Below are positions 11,618 to 23,010 of a stretch of DNA of 64,000 nt, one piece after another. A program made the translations under genes and the position numbers. Source of the DNA: Pleurostoma richardsiae (taxonomy: Eukaryota > Ascomycota > Sordariomycetes > Calosphaeriales > Pleurostomataceae); contig JANBVO010000004.1 of the NCBI GenBank assembly GCA_030052745.1, forward strand, positions 1 through 64,000, written 5' to 3'. Position 1 is the first letter of the stretch. Each line of letters opens with the position of its first letter. The notes under the pieces are model-generated. The model did no database searches. It was not told the origin of the DNA and worked only from the letters and a program-made list of their open reading frames with translations.

Positions 11618-12386
11618 ATGGCGAACACGTCGCCCGACATGCAGAAGAACGAGGGATTCGTCTCTGACTTCGAGGTCGACTCCCAGGACCTGCACCTCCA
11701 GTCCAAGACCCGCCAGCTGCGGCTCCTCGAGGGCGCCCGGATAAGCACCACCGCCCTCGCCCTGCTGTGCGGCATCACCGTCCTGGGAGTCTCCGCGGAC
11801 ACCCTGAGCGTGTACACGACAACCAACCTGCCCGGTGACTTCTGGCTGCCCCTGTGGCCAGACGAGTTCAACCTGCGTCCCACCGTGGCCCTCGTCGCAG
11901 GCAGCGCCTTCGTTGTCGTGTCCAACATCGTCTCCCTGCTGTGCAGCAAGGTCCGATTTGTTAGTTTCCCCCCAAAGTTTCGCCTGATTCCTCAACCCGT
12001 CGGCTTTTGACAAGCAGGAGACGTGCTAACGTGCCGTGTGTCCCCTCCAGATACGGCACAACACGCCCGTGCACACCCCGGTGACGTTCGCCGCCCCCCT
12101 GGTCGGCCTCGCCGCTGCAATCATTGCCATCGTCTTCTTCTACGCCGTCAACGCCTCCAACACGGTGGACACGCTCCTGAGCTGGACGTGCCGCTGGACC
12201 GCGGTCTCGATGTCACAGAAGCCGCACTTCGGCACGCTCTGCAGGGAGAGCCGCGCGGGCGTCATCCTGGCCATCCTGCTCATCCCCATCGAGCTCGCAG
12301 CCCTGGTTCTCGCCGGCTGGCAGATGAAGGTCGAGCGGCACACCACCGCCTATAACCAGGCGAGGAAGGGCAGCCCTGTGGCTTAG
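11618..12386 (+). CDS. four-helix integral membrane protein, unknown function
   Basis: Two exons, about 11618-11959 and 12051-12386, encode about 225 residues. Hydrophobic segments lie at TTALALLCGITVLGVSA, VALVAGSAFVVVSNIVSLL, VTFAAPLVGLAAAIIAIVFF and AGVILAILLIPIELAALVLA, so four membrane helices with both termini on the same side are predicted. Between helices 3 and 4 sits a loop with two cysteines (SWTCRW, GTLCRES). The layout resembles small fungal four-helix proteins, reminiscent of MARVEL-type topology, that are annotated as hypothetical. The donor is ambiguous: GTCCGA at 11951 and GTTAGT at 11960 both keep the frame. I prefer the second because it keeps a KVRFIR segment expected from relatives; the acceptor CCAG and branch GCTAAC are clear. 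Confidence 0.75.
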
Positions 12387-13818
12387 AGGTGGCCGTCCCA
12401 ATCGAAGGTTTGGTGTTTGCTTGCAATGCAGATGACAAAGGCCTGGAAATCGTACCGTGGACCGCAGCCCGGTCGTGGAGGTCAATGACAACCGACTCGG
12501 TTAATGAGAGCCGTGTCGGCAACCGGTTAGTGATGGATGGGACAGAGGCTTCAGCTTCATATCGGACAACGGGAGTCGCATGTATTAATAGATTAATGAA
12601 GCGTGGTGGAACCCTACCCACCGGGCAGAAATTTGGTCCTACGTATCGCACAGGGAACCGGCTACGTATCAGTAGCATCTTTCAATCTTTGGTTCCCAGG
12701 ATACATTTTGTGAGGTTGACCAGGTTGGGGATGGCTTATAGATTGCACTGAAGCCGATGGAGCCGTAAACTAACACGCACTGCATGCATGACCTTATCAC
12801 GAAAACACTGACTAAATATCGGTCATATACCAGCTTCCTCAATTGTCGATACGGGAGGATATGAGTGGTCTTGGCAGATAAGTGATCTTGTCCGCACGAT
12901 AACAGCAGGATGGATGCCTTCAACCTACAGTCGCTAAGTGTCGATTCCACAACTCGGGACTTGAAAAGATTGCCTAGATAAGTGTACGAGCAGAGTGTCA
13001 AAAGTGAAGAGAGAAGCGCATTGGCAAGGCAGGACTCCGTACATCAAGAAGAGATAACTTATCTCGGCGTATATTGATCTCGGTGTACTGGCTGCCTCAT
13101 TATCACTGCTTCTTGTGACTGTGAGCTTGGACACATCCTCTGGAGCCGTAGCCACATTCCAGCTCTTGAAAAAGTTTCGCCTGGAGCTGCTCTCGTATTT
13201 ACTTTCGGATCTCTTTTCACGTTCTTGTTTGTTACATTTGCGTATGTTGGGATGGTCTGGTATCTGGAAGAATAGATCACGGCAGGCTGCATTGGCTTCC
13301 TCTGTACTACGGGACTCCAGTCGGTTGTTTGGTCTGCCCCTTCAACCTCCTCCTCCCTGTACTACATATGGCATTGCACGCTGTGTCTCTTGACAAATCT
13401 TTGAAAGTAAGCTCTTGCCAGGCAGCTAGCACAATAACAGTTAGCAGGCTGTCGGTCTTCTGGTCGGGCAAGCCAGCACATCAATGCGTTGATAACCTTG
13501 ATCCGAACACTCGGCTCTCATGCTTCTCACCCTCTCTTCCTCACATTGGTAACAGCGTTTCTTCTCAGATCGGTACTAGTATATTAAATTGAAGTCATTC
13601 ACTAACGAGAGCTAGTAAGATATACTTGACCGCCATCCTCGTAGTTCACCCACGTCGTACAGGCTGGTACAAACGACTCTAGTGCAACATCCTTCTCCGT
13701 CCCGTGTATACTTTGAAAGGCCTCTTCAGACCATTGCGCAGATCTATGCATCATTTACTCTTACGCTGGTAGATCGCATCTACGACTCGTCGCGCCATCA
13801 GCAACAATCGTTGGCGTT
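12387..13818. other. intergenic, no gene seen
   Basis: 3' flank of the membrane-protein gene and 5' flank of the MIF-like gene, both on the plus strand. Several short open frames occur on both strands, but none has a recognisable domain or supports splicing into one. Confidence 0.5.
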
Positions 13819-14918
13819 ATGGAATCGACGAGGCTGACAGCTCGACGCGAGCCGTCGCCTCTTCCGAAGACGCCCAACGGGTCGACCTCGACTTCTAAAC
13901 TGTCATTTCTGGAACGCAAAGCCGCGATGAGCAGATATTTAACGTCGACACCCTCCCACTCACAGCTTTCCGACGGCGACCGCCACCTCATGCGGGACAT
14001 ATCTCGGCCGCCACCCGGTGATGTGGTAAACCGGCCGAAGAAGGTGTCAGGAAATCTTGCCAAGCAGAAGAGCAGCTACTTTGAAGATGCCTTTAGGGTC
14101 GAGGATTCGAATCCGGCGCGTGAGCGGATACAATGCGAGTCCATCGTCATGGCTGAGGTGAGGACGAACGTCATCGTACGGCCTCCCCTGCACCACGAGT
14201 CATTGTTCCAGTACTGACCAGCGGAGGACTAGATCTCCGACGAGTTCACATTTATTACCGAGCTTTCCTGCCATCTCTCCACGCGGTACCAACGGCCAGT
14301 TTCGTCGATAGTGATCACCCTCCAGCACGGCACTTGTATGCTCTTCGGCGGTACCTTCGACCCAGCCTATGTGATGTCCATCTTCGCCCTGCCCTCCCAG
14401 ATGCAGCCCATCACCAATAAAAGGAACGCAGCCTTGACTTCAAAGCATATGGAGGAGGCCCTCGGTGTGCCGCCGCGGCGCGGATTCATCCGCTTTGTTC
14501 CGGTGCGGGAGGAGAACATGGCATACAATGGCAGGACTCTCGCAGGAGAGCTCGACGAAATAGGAAGGAATTTCAGCAACGTGCCTGAGGATAACATGCC
14601 TGCGGTCGCTCGTAGGGAAACAGCGAGGAAGAGATTGGGTGTCAAGGTGAGCTTACCGAGCTACACTAGGGATTATGATTATTCTACTAACCGTCACCGC
14701 AGTCCTTCGCGTCGATGAGAACTTCTCCCGCCAACGAACACACACATCCGGCGAGCGCTTCTAGTCGTCAGCCAGATTTAGCTCTACCAACGACTTTAGA
14801 ATTACCGTGCGAAGAAGGCTATTCGGGCACCAAACCAATGAAGCGGAATAGAAGCATTGTCGCCGCGCTCCTGGGCCGGTCAACAGCCAGAGTTGGGACC
14901 CCTGGCCCTCAACTTTAA
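13819..14918 (+). CDS. MIF/tautomerase-superfamily protein with long extensions
   Basis: Three exons, 13819-14175, 14233-14646 and 14703-14918, encode 328 residues. Intron 1 is GTACGG...TAG with a TACTGAC branch; intron 2 is GTGAGC...CAG. Both are phase 0. Residues from about 108 to 240 resemble macrophage migration inhibitory factor: VMAEVRTNVI, SDEFTFITELSCHLSTRYQR, MLFGGTFDPAYVMSIFALPS (the family's FGGxxxP strand), NKRNAALTSKHMEEALG and RGFIRFVPV. MIF-family tautomerases use an N-terminal proline; here the domain is internal, behind a Ser-rich extension of about 107 residues, and no Pro occupies the equivalent position, so classical tautomerase catalysis is doubtful. The C-terminal tail of about 90 residues is basic and Ser/Pro-rich. 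Fungal homologues of this layout exist, with function unclear. Confidence 0.85.
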
Positions 14919-16865
14919 GGAGAGAAGCGACTCAGCACTTGCAATTGCCAGCTGCACCTGACGACCTTCCCAAGCGGCCAGGGTCAGGCATCTTGGTTTC
15001 TGCTGAATGATTGGGAACATTCTTCATCCCGAGAAGTGCCAGAGAGCGCTGCCAAATAGCGTTCAGGTAGCATATAGCCAGGTCTCCTTATCTGTTTTCC
15101 CCTTTTGAACGGAAATTGGCTGGAGATATCAGGACTGCGGGATATAGAACGAGTCTATTATAGATATCGACGTCAAGGAGTGACATGCCGTCCAGACTCA
15201 TGACTTCTGTTCCCTTTGCCTTTCAAGCCTCAAAGGAATGCCGTAGACTCAAAAAGGTGAGTCTCGTGTGTCCAAACACTGCTGTCTAAACTGAGGTTGT
15301 TGGATGATACCTAGGTACCGGTACTTATCACGGGCGAGAGAACTAAGGTACCTCTAGCTTGTGGGCTGAGAGATAAGCTGCGGCTAAGGTACGTAATGCA
15401 AGTCGATAGGTGCTGCAAGGCTGCAGGTACCTGCGATATCAATAGCCTTTCTCCGCATGTCTTTTGGCACCAAAACCTAGCCTCGGCCGGCCATCTCACG
15501 AGACGAAACAACTCATCATTCAATTGCTCAGAGAGCGCAGGTGACCTGAAGCAACACGTCTCTCCCTTGACACAGGGGTCCGTCTGAGAAACGCCTATTG
15601 ATCGACAGAGCCCTCCAGCTGAAGGCCTTGCCAACCTATTCCCCACTTGCATTCCCCGAAAATCTCGCTTCGCGCCGGCGACATCACCGAATCAGCTTAT
15701 CGGCAACGCCCGCAGCCTCTCCCATAGATCGACGTCGCGGAGACGCAACTTGGCTATTCTCCGAGGTGTGAATCACATCGCCTGGGCTGCAGCCTGCTCA
15801 GCCTACCATCGCCTCGTCCCTGTGGTCTGACTCCTCTCGCCCAGGCTGCCGCAGCGTCGCCCCCGTCGGCGTCTCCACGGCCATCCCCCTTGGTCCTCAC
15901 GGACCAGGGAAACGTGATGAGCGAGATACCACCGGACACAGACCGCACCAGCACAGCGAGCACAGTCCAGTTCGCTCTCAGGCCTCGGGCGTCGTCGCCC
16001 CACAGGCACAGCTAAATTCGCCAGCTATGGAGGTGAGAGAGAAACTCCCTTTGGTCCTCTTTGCTTCTCCATCTTCCTTCAGCTCCGCCGGGCTTCGTTC
16101 GCAGGTGTGTCTCAGCCAAGTGAGAGGCAAACTGGAGCACGGCGCTGGCCATTTGTCGCACCTACATATCGAGGTCAAGTGCCGGAGCTAAGACGCCCTT
16201 GCAACACCGCACCAGTCCCTTCCTCCTGCCATCGCCCGCTTGCAGCTTCCTGCTATTTTAATTGCCCTGCCTGTCCCTCGATCCCTCTTAGACGTCGCAT
16301 GCTCAGGTGTGCGACTCACACGGCCACGGCTGCTACAGCGGTTGGCCAGTCCGCCGTCGTCGACTCGAGTTGAGTCACCTCACATCAGCTCTCATTGCCG
16401 CTGAGCCACGCGTGCTATTGGTGCCACCGTGAGACACAGACATCAATTCGGCCGGTTCGCAACCATGGCACCGGTGTCAGCGCTCCCATGACCGAGGAAG
16501 GCGTTCGTGCAGTCCAGGACTGAATAGACGGGCGAAGCTGAGGAGACACCCGCTCTGAGGGCGGTTGGGCTTGCCCTGACAAACGGGCATCCCGCTGGCT
16601 CTTCGATACTGAATCACGGCCAGCCAGCCGGCGCGTTTGTTACTCACGCAAACGACGTGCCGCAGCAACGGCCCGCCCCGTCTGGGTCTTGACGCATGTC
16701 CACGGGGCTTCTATCTTGGGACCGACTCTGGAGCGTTACGCCGGCCGCTGTTGCCATCTATGTGTCCCATCGCTTGCGTCAGCGAGGAACGACATATTAT
16801 CTGCCCGGAGGCTTCTTGGGACTCTGTCTGGGCTGTTGCGCGAACCTGGTCCTCCACATTCCATT
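14919..16865. other. intergenic, no supported gene; cluster of GGTAC palindromes
   Basis: This covers the 3' flank of the MIF-like gene and the 5' region of gtr2. A cluster of GGTACC/GGTAC motifs lies at about 15310-15432. A 23-codon frame at 15184 ends at a GTGAGT donor, but no partner exon could be found. Long pyrimidine-rich patches near 15650-16300 may be part of the gtr2 promoter or leader. Confidence 0.45.
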
Positions 16866-18166
16866 ATGTCTGCTTTTTCGTCACCCAGCGAACACGGCAT
16901 TACTATAAGCCCTGTGCGACGGGGTAAGGTCAAATATATCAGTCCAGCGTCGCTAAACCTTGAGCGTCTTTATGAACAGAACCGACAGCGTCTTCAACGG
17001 AAAGATGGGCCTACACACATTGAGGCCGCCTCGATACCCTCGGCGAAGGGAAAACCGAGGTTGCTATTGATGGGCCAGAAAAGGTGTGCCCTCGGAACCA
17101 GAGCTTCAGCGTCGATCAAAATCAGATTGCTGATGAAGAAGTAGGAGCGGCAAGTCGTCGATTGCCAGTGTCGTATTTCACAAACTACCACCGAGCGAGA
17201 CTCTCTTTCTAGAGTCTACTGCGCGTATTCAGAAGGACTCTATGGCGTACTGTCCCCGTGGTTGGACTAGGAAGTGGTGAGTATCATTTTGCTGACGGAT
17301 CGTATAGATCCTTCATGGATTTTCAGGTTTGGGACTTCCCGGGCCAGATCGACATCTTCGAGAACTCAAACTTCGACATGGACGCCGTATTCGGAGAGAT
17401 AGGAGCTCTCATATGGGTCATCGACGCACAGGACGACTACCTCGAGGCCGTTGCGCGGCTTAACTTCACGATCCTGAATCTGCAGCGCACGTACCCCAAC
17501 ATCAACGTCGAGGTCTTCATCCACAAGGTCGACGGCCTCTCCGACGACTACAAGCTGGACATCCAGCGCGACATCACCATCCGCATCCAGGACGAGCTGT
17601 CGGACGAGGGCTTCGAGAACGCCCCCGTCACCTTCCACCTGACCAGCATCTACAACCACTCCATCTTCGAGGCCTTCAGCAAGGTCATCCAGAAGCTGAT
17701 CCCGCGCCTGGGCCAGCTCGAGGCCATGCTGACCTCGCTGTGCCGCACCTGCCGCTTCGAGAAGGCCTACCTGTTCGACGTCCTCAGCAAGATCTACATC
17801 GCGACCGACAGCGCCCCCGCCGACATGGCCTCGTACGAGATCTGCTCCGACTACATCGACGTCATCATCGACGTCACCGAGGTCTACGGCAGCTGGCCGC
17901 GCTCCAAGGGCTACCGCGACGGGCTCGAGGGCCCGCCCTGGAGCCAGCGCCTCGAGGACCAAGTCGCCACCCAGACGGCCGAGAGCGCCGTCGTCGTCAG
18001 CGAGGGCAACAGGCCCGTCATGCTGCGCGAGGTGGACAAGTACCTCGCCCTCGTGGCCATCATGAAGGAGGGGTCCTACGACAAGATGCCGCTCGTCAAT
18101 ATGAACGTCGACGTGGTGGTCAAGGGGCTGACGGAGTTCTTTGATATCACGAAACCGAAGAAGTAG
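16866..18166 (+). CDS. gtr2: Rag-family GTPase Gtr2 (RagC/D orthologue)
   Basis: Three exons, 16866-17083, 17145-17246 and 17308-18166, encode 392 residues. The two 61-nt introns carry CTGAT/CTGAC branch sites, and the first splits the P-loop. The spliced product reads [18 protein letters not shown] (Walker A, residues 70-78 GxxxxGKSS), then [18 protein letters not shown] (switch II with WDFPG at 115-119) and [12 protein letters not shown] (HKxD guanine-specificity motif near 179-182). The C-terminal half, with [14 protein letters not shown], is the roadblock-like dimerisation domain. Gtr2 pairs with Gtr1 in the EGO/Ragulator system on the vacuole and signals amino-acid sufficiency to TORC1. 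The second donor is a weak GTACTG, but it alone restores the family sequence; the stronger GTGAGT downstream would create a stop. Confidence 0.93.
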
Positions 18167-18473
18167 CAGGGCGTTTCGAGAATCCGTTCGAGGATGTATG
18201 TGACTTAGGCAGTGGGCGATAGAGGCCGTCTTGGCCGTCGCATATGTAGATATGTAAAGTAGAAAGACGCGTCATGGAAATGGAAAACGGGAAATACGCT
18301 TGCCATGCTGATGAGATGAAGTCTACCTCCCTATCTTTCCCGAGTTATCGTCTGTACATTTTCCACAACGAGCCGCAGAAGACACCTAGCTCCGTGTGTT
18401 GAAGGCGAGTTCATTTCTCATACCATACATAAAGCTCTAAATTAACCTTGAACGACTCCCAAAGCTGTTACTT
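18167..18473. other. convergent 3' ends of gtr2 and apc4
   Basis: About 300 bp separate two converging genes. AT-rich patches with AATTAA- and ATAAAG-like words probably hold both polyadenylation regions. No other feature was seen. Confidence 0.5.
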
Positions 18474-21140
18474 TTAGGCCCCGTCGCCTTCCCTCGCGGC
18501 ATCAGTGTCGTCACCTGGCAGCGCGAACGCTTTGTAACTGACCGAGTCATCCCCGAGCAAGCACACCCTCGCGGGAATTTCACCCCGGGTATCACTCGCT
18601 TCCCTGACCTCCATCTGAGCGGGACGGAAATCACCATCATTGGGAAACTTGAGTGTTGAAAACAGCTCTGGTGTAAGCTGAGTGGTTACTGGATGCGTGC
18701 CAGGCTGGTAGCTGAAGTATGCCAGATTCGGAGACTGGTAAAGAAGGCGTAGTAGGACGGGAGGATTTCCTAGAGGAGAGTTGAGCTTTCGGGGAGTAGC
18801 AAATGGCGATTGGCGGGGTAGAACATACCTTCAGGATACCACAAGATGAGAAGGAGGTCGTCATTCAGGAACTTGAAGTCCTGGATCGTTCCTGCTCCCA
18901 GGGACAGGCCGCAAACCTCGGTTGATCTGATGTTGCTGACGCCATTGATGATCTTAATGTCCGTCCGGAAGATATATACTACTGATATTAGGCACAATAA
19001 CCCAGCGAGAGATCCTTCTGGAGACATACTGTCACTCTCTTGCGCTCGAGACGTGAGCGCTGAGAAGTTTAGGGCATCTAGGCCATTCTATACTTTGTCA
19101 GCTAGGGCGCGGGACTTAGACTGGGGAAAGGGAATCATTACGTCTTTCTTAACAGGTACTGTCCTCATGTCATATTTGGCAATGTCGCCGCCGTCAAGTG
19201 CTATCTTGACGGGTTTATTATCAAACCGGACGCTCCGCTTCTGTGCCTCGCTAATATTCTTGAAGATCCCCTCCGCTCGCTTCGAAAGATAATCCACTAG
19301 AAACTCCGGCCGTGGTAGCGCCTTCATGTAAGGAAGACCAGACTCCTGGCGCTTAAGCTGCTTATCAAGCATCTCGAGTAGCGATGAGCCGTCCTCAACG
19401 TGATCCCAGTCGTGGGTCCAATCAGCCTTGCTGACTTGATCGAAGTACAGTCCTAGAGGGCTGGAGAGTAAATAGTCCTGGATGTATCTAAGCACTTTGC
19501 TGTTATCCATGAGTGCTTCCTTTTCCGAAATCTCCTCTGTCGGGTTCGAGGTTGCAAGCAGGTCAATCTGCAGTCTGAGCCAAGAAGAGAACGTCCAGAA
19601 AAGTTCCAGTTCCTCCATCACACAGAGCAAAATCCTATGGCATACGAGCGTCAAGCTGGATAAGATGTCTATGAGGCGAGATATCTCGGCGCTGGTGAAG
19701 CCAATAGGTTCCCCTGATTCATGGAATCGGGCGAGACCAAGGAGCCGGCTGAGTATCAGGCCGCAGCGCTCCAGTGCCGGGAGCATGTGCTCGTGTACCA
19801 GAGTACGCAGGCGCTCGAGGCCTGACGTGACTGCTTTATCCCACCGCTTGTGACCCTAGACGGATTGTTCAGCCAGGGGTCCTTGACATGGACAGAGCAT
19901 AAATGACTTACTCGTTCAGCGAGTGTTTCGACTAGCCACTCCTTTACCGGAGGGAAGCAGTGGCCTGTGACAACAGTGTGATAGAGCGCTTGTACGATAG
20001 TCATTGACCCTCCTGGCATCTTCTCGAGATCATCCTGGATGCCCATCAGAAAACGGGAGGGTAGCTCCCTTGTAGACTTCCACTCGTTGAGCATGTGGAT
20101 CTGCGTCTGTTTGATGTATCTCAGCAGCTTGTGCAGAGTCGTAGTTTTGGATGCTAGTAAAGAGAGGTTGACAGGGGAATATGATATCCATCGGAGGTCG
20201 ACGTTGACGAGATAGACGTCGCCAAGGTTCGACTGCTGGAGGAGAAGAGAATGCGTCGAGACCTGTGGACTAGAGGAGTGGCAACGGAGGACGAGAGCCT
20301 CCTCTCCAAAAAGAGTAGTGTATTTGAAGCTTCCAATGATGAAAGATTCGTATATTGAGATATGAAGCCACCCGTCATTTGTTCCGACTATCAGCACATC
20401 GACGATATCCTTGTCTTCTGGCTGAAGAGGACGAAATGCGGATTCTAACCCAGCGCTCGTAGAGAAGATGAACATGTCATCCCTAGACAGCATCAGGCGA
20501 CTGGTCGATCACGACTAGGACGGGGAAGCAGTGCTTACCCTAGGCCTCCAGAGACAGGCAGTGGACTCAGCTTGGGCAGAGCGGTATCCACTTCGAGGAA
20601 CGTCAGTTCATGGGGTAGATCTACCAGATCTTCCTTCTTCTCGATTTCAAACACTCCCGGGGGGCCCCGCTGCTTCGTGGCACCGTTGAACGGCTTCTCA
20701 AGGTGGCGCTTTCCCGTAGCGTTTGGCGCCCATGCGATGTAGACGGGTTGGGATGCGCCGCTCTCTGAGACGGTAATACGGTCGGCAGCTCTGCTGCTGT
20801 CCATATCCATCAACCGAACAGAACCATCGCTCCAGCCAACAGCCAAGAAACGTCCTAGGCGAATGTGTCAGTCCTGTGTGTCCGTCGGCAGCTCTGTATA
20901 GCCCGGGGATGCAAAGGCATATATACCGTCCGCTCTCCATCTCATCGGCCCCACCTTCTGACCCTTCTGTGCATGCTTGAACACCACTTGGCCCTTGGAG
21001 CGCAGGACAGACACGACGCCGTCATCAGTGTTTGTGGCGACCAGATCGAGAGTTGGCGAGGTAGTAGCTATCCTGGCCGCTCTTTGACTGCCTGGAAGGG
21101 TGCTTTCACTGAAAAGCAGTAACGGCGAGAGAGTCGCCAT
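18474..21140 (-). CDS. apc4: anaphase-promoting complex subunit 4
   Basis: Seven exons on the minus strand (21140-20927, 20854-20539, 20482-19912, 19855-19142, 19087-19030, 18981-18829, 18769-18474) give 773 residues with all phases consistent. The N-terminus carries the ANAPC4 WD40-like propeller (DLVATNTDDGVVSVLRSKGQ, GRFLAVGWSDGSVRLMDMD). The middle holds the APC4 long helical domain (WLVETLAERGHKRWDKAV, then LVHEHMLPALERC and LDILSSL-type helices, with GLYFDQVSKADWTHD). The C-terminal part is a second set of beta-strands ending in short acidic sequence. APC4 is a platform subunit of the APC/C, the ubiquitin ligase for mitotic cyclins and securin. Introns are GTRNGT-type with TAG/CAG acceptors. 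This is the most intron-rich gene of the window after fox2. Confidence 0.9.
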
Positions 21141-21867
21141 GATCCGCTCTAGAATGATGCACGATCTGGGAGGTCACGCAAATCCTAACCTGTGTCTCTA
21201 CCTATTCATCCCATTGCCGGTCAAATCGCCGTCGGGCTCCCGTCGCTTAGGTCAGTCAGCCCTAATTCTGGGCCTGCGGCGAACAGGGAGTATCAAAGTA
21301 TTTCTGTTATACGGTTTTGCCATCCCAGGGAAGGAGCCACAGGTCGACGCGTTGAGTCGCGCTGCCCTAAACGGGACCATAAGGCAGACAGTCTGTGGTA
21401 CAGTGCGCAGACTGTATGGGACTAGTAACAGCAATAAGTGCGGGAAGGTGCAATAGACGCCGAGTTTCAGTGCTCCTGCCTTGGCCGGTGAGACTCAACT
21501 TCATGAATGCGTAAAGAGTTAAGGTACCTAAGGTGCCTGTTATGTACCTACATGAGGGCCAATTTCAACGTAGAAGGGAAGGGAAGGTGCCAAAGAGGAA
21601 GGCACGGCAATGGAAGCTTCCACCGTCAACTCGAACACGACCCTCACCACGCCCGTCGCTCGTCAACTCGAGTTGAGACGACAGGCCAAAACAATTCCTG
21701 AGGCGGCACACAGATCCAGGCACGCCGCTGGCCTACCTTTGCCCTGTTCCCTCGTGGGCTACCCTGGCTACCCTCCAATCTCAGTATCGACATCCTGTGA
21801 CCCACCCTATCCGATCCCGAGATAGAGGAATCTCGGTCGAGCAGGAGACACGTCTCTGGAACCTGTA
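21141..21867. other. divergent intergenic region between apc4 and the SAP/SWIM gene
   Basis: The region is shared by the 5' ends of apc4 (minus) and the SAP/SWIM gene (plus). It contains a GGTACCTAAGGTGCC / TACCTA cluster at about 21521-21550, like motifs in other intergenic regions here. No coding segment is supported. Confidence 0.5.
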
Positions 21868-22857
21868 GTGACCATGGAATCCGACGGCGGAAACACCAGG
21901 GCTTCGTACAAAAAGCGAGTTGTGGAATATCCTCCTGGAATCCCGCGCCTCACTAAGTACGGCCGAGGAACCTTTGGCATCAATACCGGCCCGCGGCCCG
22001 ACGACACCGACTGGAGCAACATCAAATTCGATGTGCTCAAGGAGGAGTGCAGGATCCGCGGTCTCGACGCCACCGGATCGTCCAAAGTCCTCATCGGTAA
22101 GCTCACCAAGTTCCGAGATAGTGGTGGCCCCCTGATGGCCGTCTCCGCCATTGACCCGGGTGCCCGTGATGTCGTCGGCAAAGGAAAGAGCGAGAGCGGA
22201 GAGAAACGCAAGCGGGACTGGCGATCGTACCGTGACGATAAGTTCAACAGACTCCTCGAGAAGGTTACATCCGAACGGATGTACATCGTCGACCAACATT
22301 TCCATTGCGACGACGCCGGACCGACCATGACCTTCTACTTCACCGGAAGTAGCGAAGATCTCTATCATGTCACGATAGGCAGTCTTCCAAAGTGTGATTG
22401 TCCAGCTCAGGTCAGGATCCTCCCAGAGGTCGCAGGGGCAAGACTGACCGCGAAATAGCGATTCCAAGGACCGATTTGCAAGCACATCATCTGTCAGTGA
22501 CAGCTCTTCTAAGCCTACCCCCGAGAACAAGGACTTAATCCATACCCAGAGTAATGGCTACTTACAACCTGTTTACTAGATGTCCTTCACCGTGTTCTGA
22601 AGACCCCGGAGCCCTACATCTACCAGTGGGCTTTCCTGAGGGAGGAACTCGAGGAGTGGTTTACCAAACTAGCGGGCCAGCACCAGACCCAAAATGGCCC
22701 TTCGCCTCCTTCAGAGCACACGGCGTTGGAAGGCAGCACGTGTCCAGTCTGTTTTCATGGATGCGCCAACGGAGAGACAACTGTCTGTTGCACGTTCTGC
22801 GGCAATCATGTCCATCGCAGATGCTTCAACGTCTTCGCCCGGGAGAAGAGCGGCTAG
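21868..22857 (+). CDS. SAP, SWIM and RING-like zinc-finger protein, truncated by in-frame TAG
   Basis: Exons 21868-22410, 22459-22492 and 22580-22857 read 284 residues to TAG at 22855-22857. Domains in order: SAP motif (NIKFDVLKEECRIRGLDATG, about residues 45-75), a basic linker, and a SWIM zinc finger (CDC, then ICKH, across two introns, with IIYVLHRVLKTPEPYIYQWA). Last is a RING-like finger with CPVC, CCTFC, HVH and a following Cys. The stop falls before the final zinc pair; the same frame continues after it with that pair and a basic tail (see the next entry). SWIM plus RING proteins include ubiquitin ligases such as ZSWIM2/MEX types; SAP suggests DNA or chromatin association. The donors are GTCAGG and GTCAGT, both non-standard but restoring the SWIM motif. 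The gene may be inactivated, or the stop may be an assembly error. Confidence 0.75.
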
Positions 22858-23010
22858 GGGCCGCTGAAGTGCGTCCTCTGCTCCGCCGAATGGAAGCAGG
22901 AGGGAGACTGGGGCGAAGCCGGCTTGGACTTGGATCCCGACCCCAATGTGAAGCCGAAGAAGCTGAGGGGCAAGAAGAACAAGGCTGATGACGATGATAA
23001 TGAGGAGTAA
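22858..23010 (+). pseudogene. in-frame continuation of the SAP/SWIM/RING-like gene beyond the TAG
   Basis: Directly after the TAG the same frame runs 50 codons to TAA 23008-23010. It starts GPLKCVLCSAEW, which supplies the last Cys-x2-Cys pair of the RING-like finger, and goes on to an acidic and basic tail (LDLDPDPNVKPKKLRGKK, then a D/E-rich end). The frame, codon choice and zinc ligands show this was once, or still is, part of the same protein. No intron with usable borders removes the stop. Confidence 0.7.

Noticed and set aside
15184-15258. Possible first exon (23 codons followed by GTGAGT)
   Set aside because: No downstream exon continuing any recognisable protein could be found.
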